From positions 2,935,410-2,999,409 of the forward strand of contig OY829656.1 in assembly GCA_963691815.1 (NCBI GenBank): a DNA stretch of 64,000 nucleotides, written 5' to 3'. The DNA is from Echiichthys vipera. Its lineage: Eukaryota; Chordata; Actinopteri; Perciformes; Trachinidae. Below the pieces are notes generated by a model. That model had not been told where the DNA came from. It did no database searches and worked only from the letters and a program-made list of their open reading frames with translations. This document shows positions 55,667 through 64,000 of the stretch, piece after piece (the stretch's first letter is position 1; each line of letters begins with the position of its first letter). The translations under genes and the position numbers were made by a program.

Positions 55667-56343
55667 TTAGGGTTAGAGGTCACAGTTAGGGTTAGAGGTC
55701 ACGGTTAGGGTTAGAGGTCACGGTTAGGGTTAGAGGTCACGGTTAGGGTTAGGGTTAGGGTGAGGGGCAGGGTTAGGGTTAGAGGTCACGGTTAGAGGTC
55801 ACCGTTAGGGGTAGAGATCACGGTTAGGGTTAGAGGTCACGGTTAGGGTTAGAGGTCACGGTAAGAGGTTACAGTTAGGGTTAGGGTTAGGGTCAGGGGC
55901 AGGGTTAGGGTTAGAGGTCACGGTTAGAGGTCACCGTTAGGGGTAGAGATCACGGTTAGGGTTAGAGGTCACAGTAAGGGTTAGGGTTAGATGTCACGGT
56001 TAGGGTTAGGGTTAGAGGTCACGGTTAGGGTTAGAGGTCACGGTTAGGGTTAGGGTTAGGGTTAGAGGTCACAGTAAGGGTTAGGGTTAGAGGTCACGGT
56101 TAGGGTTAGGGTTAGAGGTCACGGTTAGGGTTAGAGGTCACGGTTAGAGGTCACGGTTAGGGTTAGAGGTCACAGTAAGGGTTAGGGTTAGAGGTCACGG
56201 TCAGGGTTAGGGTTAGAGGTCACGGTTAGGGTTAGGGTTAGGGTTAGGGTTAGAGGTCACAGTAAGGGTTAGGGTTAGAGGTCACAGTAAGGGTTAGGGT
56301 TAGAGGTCACGGTTAGGGTTAGAGGTCACGGTTAGGGTTAGGG
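55667..56343. repeat. interstitial telomere-like TTAGGG/AGGTCA composite array
   Basis: About 677 bases of ttaggg hexamers interleaved with ttagaggtcacgg, giving a dominant 19-base unit, ttagggttagaggtcacgg. Runs of up to five consecutive TTAGGG occur. Variants include cagtaaggg and gtagagatcac. Longer blocks also repeat (ggggcagggttagggttaga at about 55765 and 55897). AGGTCA appears 25 times. TTAGGG is the vertebrate telomere unit, but the non-telomeric half means this is not simply a fused chromosome end. Confidence 0.92.
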
Positions 56344-56652
56344 AGTAGTGTTAGAGTCTACATACACCTTTTTGCTGAGGAATTCAGCAGCGGAATTCCG
56401 CTTTTACACACGCGGTTATTGTGTTGTTTGTTGATGATTGTTTGTTTTGTTGAGCGTATTAAAAAAAACAGAATACACAGGAAGTGAGAAAACCTACAGC
56501 ATAGGTACGAAGTGGAGAAGGGCAGGAATAAATAAGCTGATGCTTCTTCCTGCTCCTTTTCAAACACACAAATGTTTTTAATGACTCGTGCCTCAAGTGT
56601 CATTTATTTTTGACATGTTTGAAATAAAGCATTCATTCATTCATTCGTTCGT
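56344..56652 (+). mobile_element. possible LINE 3' tail
   Basis: About 190 bases from a poly-A-rich segment at 56460 through aagctgatgcttcttcctgc to tgacatgtttgaaataaagc and (attc)n resemble the 3' ends of fish non-LTR elements. No coding part is present, so the family is unknown. Confidence 0.45.
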
Positions 56653-57653
56653 TACTCCAACAGTTAATAGTAACTGCTGTCTGAAATGACCTGATTGGCC
56701 AAAGTCTCCTGTCTCGGGGTTTAGAAACCAGAGCTGAGAGAAGGTGCAGAAGTCTCGTTGTTTATTGAATTACAATATGATGGAAGAATATCACATCAAA
56801 AATAAACTGCCTGTTCCAGCTTTAAAGTCATTCTCCTTTATTCAGAGAGTCACGTTGAGTCATGGAGGGCAAAGCACGAGACAAACGTCCTACTTTCCTC
56901 TCATGAGACGGAGCTGAAGCCACTCCGGACTTCACTACAGCGGGAAAACATTCAAGCTGCCAGCCTTCCAGCGCCTTCATCTCAAACTCCCTGCGTTTGT
57001 AATTACTAGCTAGTCTGTGAGTCAGTTATAGCATTATCACAGGATATTCCCTGTCTGGAGCACCCATAGTCATGCAATTACAGCTTAAAGCACATCTCAC
57101 CTACCGCAGAGCTGTGCTCCGCAGGAGGTTGGCCTGTGAAGTGTAAATTCCTGCAGCAGGGGTGAATGATGGACACATGTCAAGGAAAGGGAGTGGAAGT
57201 AGAGGCGGTGGATGCTCTGGAAAAGACAGATAGGAAAATCTATATGCATATGTAACGTGACATGTGTGTTAAACAGACTCTGCAGAACTCTGAGACTTCA
57301 TTCTCAGAGGGTAGGAACTTTCTTGTGTGTCTGTGTTGGTGTCACAGATTCACAGACATCATCAGTGCTGGTGAGCTTTTGACATTTAATCATCTCTAAA
57401 AAGAAACTCTAAACTCCATCATCATTCGTCCAAACAGTAAAGGTTTGTTACCAAATTAGGTAGAAATGCCATAAATGTTTCTTTTGCTTTTCATGCCTTT
57501 ATGATTTAGTGCAACTGAAGATTGGAAATTGGTAACTGGGGTAAAAAGGGACGTTTCCATTAGGCTCCAATACGTGAGGAGGCGGGTCTATCTCAGGGAA
57601 ACGCCCCTAATTTCCATGGGAGTCGCTCGAGCAGCCGTTTTTCTACCCTGAGA
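56653..57653. other. no gene recognised
   Basis: Nothing supported. Confidence 0.4.
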
Positions 57654-57887
57654 GGGGCGGCAGTAGCTCCGTCCATAGGTGACTCAGCTGGATCGCCGGT
57701 TCGAGTCCCTGTGTGGACCATGAATGGAGTGTGGACCTGTGGCTGGAGAGGTGCCAGTTCATCTCCTGGGCACTGTTGAGGTGCTGTTGAGCAAGGCACC
57801 GAACCCCCAACTGCTCAGGGCGACGGTCCATTGGCAGCCCCCTCGCTCTGACATCCCTCCATTAATTGCATGTATGTAGGTCCTGTT

Positions 57888-57965
<78 letters not shown>

Positions 57966-58064
57966 TGTGTGTGTGTGTGTGTGTAACCTGAATAATAATA
58001 GAGTGAAAAAATTGAATTTCCCGTTGCAGGATTAATAAAGTAATTCTTCTTCTTCTTCTTCTTC
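57654..58064 (+). mobile_element. SINE-B copy 6 with (GT)n expansion
   Basis: Head ggcggcagtagctccgtcca with B box ggttcgagtccc, a small deletion in the gggaacc segment, then the body. The GT-rich stretch near the 3' end has expanded to about 45 units (57892-57984), before the ggattaataaagtaattc tail and (ttc)n. Confidence 0.9.
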
Positions 58065-58264
58065 GAGAGAGAGAAGCTCTGTGGTTGATTGGATGTAGCT
58101 CTCAGCAGGATGTGTCGTATGGTCGTACAGACGCCAAAACAACACGGTGAAGTAGAGTCGACACTCTTATCCAGGGGTGAAGAAGAACGCAGCGCAGAAA
58201 ATCATCTGTGCACAGGTTTGTTATAATGAGTGCTGCAGCAGCAGGGTTGGATTGCTGCATGCTC

Positions 58265-58268
58265 CCTC

Positions 58269-58302
<34 letters not shown>

Positions 58303-58304
58303 CC

Positions 58305-58382
<78 letters not shown>
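58265..58382. repeat. (TC)n and (CA)n compound microsatellite
   Basis: A (TC)n tract at 58265-58302 followed by (CA)n from about 58309 to 58382 with one ata interruption. Confidence 0.95.
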
Positions 58383-59719
58383 CATTCTGCAAGGGGGGTG
58401 ACAGCCTGTCTATGGAGTGGAGTGTTTTCTTTCATGTTACTTGTACATAAGTCGACGTTGTGAATCATACGGCACCTTAAATCAAACTGCAACTGTTCTG
58501 TATTTCTTTTGAAGATAAGTGGCGCGCCGCTGTATCACTGATCAGCTGATCAGGGGCGATCAAAACCCATTCAGAGTGATCCGTCACCTCCGGAGTCTCC
58601 TAAATCCCTCTGGGGCCCTTTTGTGTAATGGAAACACGCCGAGAGAACGACCATTTGAGAGGGTGTGGCCTGAATTTGACCCTAATTGAAACACGGCTAA
58701 AGGTGAGTAAAGGGTCACGTAGTAAAGAGTTGTTCCTCAGAGTCGAACCCCGGCTCCTCTGTATACGGGACGCCCACACTACCACGTGAGTGACTGGGCC
58801 CCCCATTGCCATGTGTTGATTGAATCATTTGTAACTGGAACGCTCCTCTGCCTGTTGTCTCCTTTGTTGCTCAAACAAAAACACTGTTAATTATGATTTT
58901 GTTTGATTATGATTGTCTTTGGCTCAGCTTCAGTACACATTAGCAGATGAAAAGAGAGAGTAATGATATAAATAGTATGCAAATTTCCAAGTCATTTACC
59001 TTGATTTCTTTGTTGTTTGTTTACAGTTAGCAGGGTGCAGGCTACAAAGGAACAATATCACCTTTTGCAGCACAGTGTGAGAGAGAATCAGACATATAAT
59101 GTGTCAGATGATGCTGAGGCTGCTGTGAGTTTCCAGCTGCTCCTGTCTTTCCCTTCATTTACGGTTCTTTTTGATTGCTTTGACCTGGTTGAAGAAACTG
59201 GTAACCTCTCCGTCTCCATCATCGCTCTCTCAGCAGAGCAAAAGACACCTCTTGCAAATGAGTTAACCCGTTGTCATTGTTGTGACACATTTCCTACTGC
59301 ACCCTTTTGCAAATCAGTTAACGCAGATGTCCTTCAAGCAGTCCAGACTCTACTGCTTTAGCTGTGGTGACCAAACAGAACATGTATGTTCCCATCTCTT
59401 AGACACTTCTTGACCAGCATGAAGTCACTGAAGCACCTGTTTGACACTGCTTCACACAACTTTTCCATTTGCAATCAGTCTGCAGGATGATTTTTCCCTC
59501 GGTGCATCGCAAGAGAAACTATTGAGTGCGATGTAAATGAGGCCATGTGGCCGATTCGTCAAGAGAGAATTGACTAGAAGAGATGTTTTTCTTTATTGTA
59601 CAGAATTGTTATTGTTATGTTCCTTATGTCTGAAACAGTGATGGATTTTATACTATATCTGTGGTTTCTGTTGGAATATTTCATTTCTTAGCCACAATCT
59701 AAAAAAAAAGAATGAATAC
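58383..59719. other. no gene recognised
   Basis: Contains the palindromic word tgatcagctgatca at 58539-58552. The 114-codon frame at 59017-59361 has no recognisable domain, although an acceptor-like tttgtttacag precedes it. Confidence 0.35.
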
Positions 59720-60082
59720 ACGGTGGTGTAGTGGTTAGCACTGTCGCCTCACAGCAAGAAGTCACAGGTTTGCATCCAGACCTCTGCCTTTCTGTGCGGA
59801 GTTTGCATGTTGTCCCCGTGTCTGCGTGGGTTTTCTCCGGGTTCTCCGGTTTCCTCCCACAGTCCAAAGACGTGCAGGTGTTCGGTTCATTGATGACTCT
59901 AAATCACCCGTAGGTGTGAATGGTTGTCTGTCTCTGTTCGTCTCTATGTGCCCTGTGATAGACTGGCGTCCTGTCCAGGGTGGACCCCGCCTCACGCCCG
60001 ATGTCAGCTGGGATCGGCTCCAGCACCCCCGCGACCCAGACTCCGGGATAAGCGGTTGAAGATGAATGAATGAATGAATGAT
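59720..60082 (+). mobile_element. SINE-A copy 6, full length
   Basis: Has the most complete head in the window (cacggtggtgtagtggttag), an altered B box (ggtttgcatcc), the full body and a (gaat)n tail. Confidence 0.9.
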
Positions 60083-60683
60083 TGTATATGATTCTGGATC
60101 TATTTATTGTAAGAAAGCAAATTGGCACTGATATGTGAGCTGCTGACAAGTGACGCAGCACTGATTCCCAGTGAGAGCTGGATGTTGTGTTTTGATGCCC
60201 CTTGTCTAATGACTGATTGGAAGCGCTGATGCACTTGTGTGCAAGTTGTGTTGTTTGAGGTTCATTTTGACCATTGGTGCCACTGTTCAGGCGTTTGCGT
60301 TAACAGTTTTGTAAAATGTGGATTTTGAGTCGACTGCTGCGTCAAAGCAATCAAAAACAACTGTAAGAGCTAATTCTTCACTTCTGACTCCAGTTCTCCT
60401 GAAACTTCCACTTGTTTTTTTCCACGTATAAGAAAGTAAATGAATGCGACATCAACACTCCTCTGAGCTTGTTTACTTTGGCACCAGCAGTAGGAGGTAC
60501 ATTAGACAGAGTGTATTGTACAGCGTGTTTTTAAGGATAAGGCTGGAAACATCTATCAATACTCTGAGACTCTGTGGCTCCGTGCCCAAAGCCCATTAGT
60601 TCCAACTGAAGATGCCAATCTTTAAAACTGCACACTGTCGTCATTTACTTTATCTCAAAATTAATTTTCCTCGAATTCACTCT
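60083..60683. other. no gene recognised
   Basis: Nothing supported. Confidence 0.4.
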
Positions 60684-60830
60684 GTGTGTGTGTGTGTGTG
60701 TGTGTGTGCGTGCATGTTTGTGTGTGTGTGCGTGCGTGTGTGTGTGCATGCATGCGTGTGTGTGCGTGCGTGCGTGCGTGTGTGTGTGTGTGCGTGTGTG
60801 CGTGCGTGCGTGCATGCGTGCGTGTGTGTT

Positions 60831-60880
<50 letters not shown>

Positions 60881-60913
60881 TGCATGCATGCGTGTGTGTG
60901 TGTGTGTGTGTGT
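60684..60913. repeat. (GT)n/(GCGT)n compound microsatellite
   Basis: About 230 bases of alternating purine-pyrimidine gt, gc and gcat steps. Such sequence can adopt Z-DNA. All apparent ORFs across it are artefacts. Confidence 0.96.
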
Positions 60914-61162
60914 AATAAAGGAACATACTGATGTGTTTTGGAGCTCTGCGGCACAAATAAAGAAGATGTATCAGACTTTGATCCACGCAGGTTTTGACAG
61001 TAAGATAAATTGAGTCCAGCTACCAGAAAATAAAATGTTGGCATGTACGTTTCTGCAAATCACAGAAATGTCCAGAGTATGTACGACACGCACTGGGCTT
61101 TCAACTGACAGGAAGAGCTCCAGAAGTCAGGTGAGAGGTATGACAAGCCCCAAACCCGGTTT
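60914..61162. other. no gene recognised
   Basis: Nothing supported. Confidence 0.4.
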
Positions 61163-61446
61163 ATAGGTGAATGGTAAATGGACTTGTACTTATAAAGCGC
61201 CTTTCTAGTCTTCTGACTACTCAAGACACTTTCACAGTGTTTGTCACATTCACCCGTTCACACAGACATTCTACAGACCATCTAATCTAACCATTCACAC
61301 CACATTTACACACCCATGCGCAGCACCAGGAGCAATTCAGGTTTCAGCGTCTTGCCCAAGGACACTTCGACATGTGGACCAGGGGCGGCGGGGATCAAAC
61401 TCTCGAACGGAGGACGACCCACTCTCTCACTGAGCCACAGTCGTAG
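61163..61446 (-). mobile_element. tRNA-derived SINE (third family), reverse
   Basis: The minus strand opens cgactgtggctcagtgagag and gtgggtcgtcctccgttcga, a tRNA-like head, then carries the body with tgtccttgggcaagacgctg and ends gtacaagtccatttacc. The head resembles that of the fragment at 25.0-25.1 kb, as does the ccaaggacac segment. Confidence 0.75.
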
Positions 61447-61797
61447 GGACGAGGTCTGGGTCTGGATCGTTGGGCTGAACTTTCACCCAGGAGAACAGGG
61501 TTTGTTTCCCGTTTGTGTGAGTCAAAGTGAAACTTAATTACATGACAAACATTTATTTGAACCTGAACTTAACAATGCAGTTCTTTCAGTGCATGAACCT
61601 AAGTAACGTTAAATGTGTTGCGTAGAGAATGAGAACAGGTTGCAGCATTTCAGAAACATCGACTGTCAACATATCTGTGGTTTACAGACACGTACAAACC
61701 ATCCTTCAAAGACATGGAAGGATTGACAGAGGTTATTTTATTTGTGTGACTAGTTTTTAACGAGGTAAAGAAGAAAACAGTGTAAAATGATTAGTAC
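61447..61797. other. no feature recognised
   Basis: Nothing supported. Confidence 0.4.
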
Positions 61798-62414
61798 CAT
61801 AGATGGTGTATAATGATGGACGACGCGGCTGCACTTCCTGAAGCCAAGATATCTCAGATACAGGCACCACCATGTTGGACTTTTCCAGCCAGAGTCTGCG
61901 CAGGCTAGATGGCGAGTCGATCACGTTGGTCAGTCATGATGTTTTACCCTGTTTTTATCAAGCCCCCACCACAACGACGTTCTGGTTGATACGATCAGGA
62001 AGCTCCAAAAACGGCAGTTCTCTGAGTATCCACTAGGGGCAGGTTTCATAACAGAGCAGTTTCTCAATTTCTCATGTTCTCATGTGTCCAGGTCGTCGTT
62101 CTCCCCAAAGCAATTTCAGTCAAAAGCAACTGGACTTGGTTATTTGTCAGGAAGACGTTTCACCTCTCATCCAAGAGGCTTCATCAGTTCATGTACGCAT
62201 CTGACCAGGCTGGGACTGGACCAGGACCAGGACTAGAGCCAGGCTGGGACTGGACCAGGACCAGGACCAGGACCAGGCTGGGACCAGGACCAGGACCAGG
62301 CTGGGACCAGGACCAGGACCAGGACCAGGCTGGGACTGGTCGTTTGTGTACATGAACTGAGGAGGTGAAACGTCCAGATACCGTCGAGCCGTCCATCCTT
62401 ATATACAGTCTATG
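61798..62414. mobile_element. TIR element F, complete copy with GGACCA minisatellite
   Basis: The ends catagatggtgtataatgat (left) and its imperfect inverse tatatacagtctatg (right, ending at 62414) form terminal inverted repeats. Inside are a block shared with 18.7 kb (61962-62071), a block shared with 51.1 kb (62104-62203), the GGACCA/GGCTGGGACT array (62204-62340) and gtacatgaactgaggaggtg, which is the inverse of the segment before the array. The array therefore sits in the loop of a hairpin with arms of 30-40 bases. No protein is encoded. Confidence 0.65.
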
Positions 62415-62793
62415 AATGGTGCGTTAGTAAAGAACAAGGCCAAGCGGGGACAGTTTGCTCAGCCTCCCATGTGGTCACGACTTTATATTTTTTAACCAGT
62501 GACCTTATAAGACACTTGAACATCTGCTAACATCTGGTTCATGCTCTTTAATGTGTCTCACGTGGGATCAAACCATCTGATGACCCAGTAAATCTATCAC
62601 TGCTCTTAAAAGGAAGAAGGTCACATGAGTTGAATCCTCTCTCTGTCTCCGCCGTCGTTTGTTCTGTTGAAGTTTAATTTCACGCTTATCATTTTCACCT
62701 TGATGTGTTTTTTTTCTTCTCATTTGCTTGCAGTGATGCTTTGATCAGAAGCTTTGTGTGTTTTCAATCCGCACAAACAAGATTAAAGTTATT

Positions 62794-62830
<37 letters not shown>

Positions 62831-63903
62831 GGTGTTATCAAGACAACACCAGCGAGGAAAACACACAATCAACACATCGATAATTGCACATTAGATGAGC
62901 GACCGGGCTCTTGCCATGACTCTGTTTCTCAGAAAGTCTAATTGAATAATACGATAATTACAGCCAGGAAAAGCACTGGACGGACGATAAGCAGCAGTCA
63001 GCATTCATTTCACACTGACAGCTGTAACCCAGTTATTATTCCCACTATCAAATCATTTAAACAGATTAAAAAAGGGCGTGTCTCCTCAGGCAGCGCGTCC
63101 CAAGATAACAGCCAAAAACACTAAACTTCTATTATGACTTCCTTTAAATTTGGAGGTATAACTTTGGTTTTAATTAAGGAAGTGGAACGAATGTCCTGTT
63201 GATGTATTTAACAATTTCACACACGGGATATTACGCCTCACTTCAGTCTTCCCGCGTCACAATCCCCTCCATGTGTGTTTTTGGCACGGTGCAGCTGCTT
63301 CACAGTTTGCTGCTGCAGTGAACTCTGCTGCAGGTCACAGTGACGGGAACACCGGTGTATGAATATGGGCGTGTGCACAAAGAGCTCCTGCACACAGACG
63401 GGACTCTTACTTCATGACCAAATAGTGCTGTTTCATTTTGCAGTTCCCTTTTACGGCATGAGTTACGACCCATTCACACGGCTCAACCAGGGTTGAACTA
63501 GTGTTTGAAATTGTTAAATTACATTGACTAACTCCGTTTCACAACCCAGGTCAAGAGGTGGGCCCATCAAGGGTTGACTTCAGTGTTAATGGCACACTAC
63601 CGCGGTCGGTAAGTACTGGTTAGCTGGGATGTGTTGGATGAACCGATATTGTCACAGTTTCATAACCGTAAAGTCCAGTTCAGACCAAAGATTCACAACA
63701 AGTCCAGTTGAAACTTGCAGCTACTTGCAACATGCAGATCTGCAACGTTCTGAAACCTGCCAGTTCACACCAGTGGGACGAAACGAGGCGGTTTATCGTC
63801 TCTATAGCAACGCATTTCAGTACCTCCGTTCTAACCCCTGACTTTAAGGCTGTGAATCTGTTCCAACATGTTCTGCTCAAGTCTGTGTGAAAAAAGTGAA
63901 CCA
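62415..63903. other. no gene recognised; short (GT)n
   Basis: A (GT)n tract lies at about 62799-62827. Elsewhere only short frames. Related words accag/aaccagg near 63485-63560 foreshadow the tandem repeat that follows. Confidence 0.4.
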
Positions 63904-64000
63904 GACCAAACCAGTTTAAACTAGTGCTGGAGGACCAAACCAGTTTAAAGTGGGCTAGAGGACCAAACCAGTTTAAACTGGTGCTGGAGGACCAAACCAG
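63904..64000. repeat. 29-bp tandem repeat running off the window
   Basis: Units gaccaaaccagtttaaacta plus gtgctggag start at 63904, 63933, 63961 and 63990. The second is 28 bases with a changed centre. The third contains ccagtttaaactgg, a perfect 14-bp palindrome. The array continues past the window edge. Confidence 0.88.

Noticed and set aside
59017..59361. 114-codon frame preceded by an acceptor-like sequence
   Set aside because: No matching donor, partner exon or recognisable domain; kept only as a note.
60612..61044. Cys/Val- and His/Thr-rich frames of up to 133 codons
   Set aside because: Microsatellite translation.

Overview
The window looks like vertebrate, almost certainly teleost fish, genomic DNA. 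The grounds are a split serotonin-receptor gene with GT-AG introns, abundant (GT)n/(CA)n microsatellites, many tRNA-derived SINE copies, LINE 3' ends, piggyBac-type termini with TTAA sites and other small terminal-inverted-repeat elements. There are no operons, and apart from two coding loci nearly everything is non-coding or mobile-element DNA. The species cannot be named from the sequence alone.

Region 2.2-5.2 kb holds the best-supported gene, a 5-HT7 serotonin receptor (htr7-like), in two coding exons on the + strand (2767-3344 and 4305-5208). Together they encode 493 residues with all seven membrane segments and the aminergic GPCR motifs. The upstream flank is GC-rich, carries a 19-G run and two short upstream ORFs that overlap the start codon. 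Downstream, 5.2-11.8 kb is mostly featureless apart from a large inverted duplication (7617-7965 against 8481-8787).

Region 11.8-39.6 kb is repeat-rich intergenic sequence. It holds SINE copies of two main families (called SINE-A and SINE-B here), LINE fragments (16.4, 23.2, 24.3, 36.2, 36.9 and 38.4 kb), a broken piggyBac-derived transposase gene at 20.2-21.5 kb, piggyBac-type termini at 21.7-22.5 kb, and a TIR element at 34.5-35.1 kb with perfect 20-bp ends that encloses a Myb/SANT-like reading frame.

Region 39.8-41.7 kb (minus strand) holds a long uninterrupted reading frame for a 625-residue coiled-coil protein. It is built in part from near-identical repeats of about 117 residues and starts in a strong Kozak context. 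I do not recognise the family. It is the main candidate for something little described.

Region 42.7-64 kb is dominated by tandem and inverted repeats: minisatellites with short, 27-bp and 31-bp units, a foldback element at 48.5-49.1 kb, a 677-bp array mixing TTAGGG with AGGTCA-containing units at 55.7-56.3 kb, paired dispersed elements carrying GGACCA arrays, further SINEs, and a tandem repeat that runs off the right edge. No tRNA or rRNA gene, CRISPR array or virus was seen. No complete new system is evident. The most informative oddities are the coiled-coil gene, the Myb-bearing TIR element, the inverted duplication near htr7, and the several minisatellites that sit inside recognisable dispersed elements.
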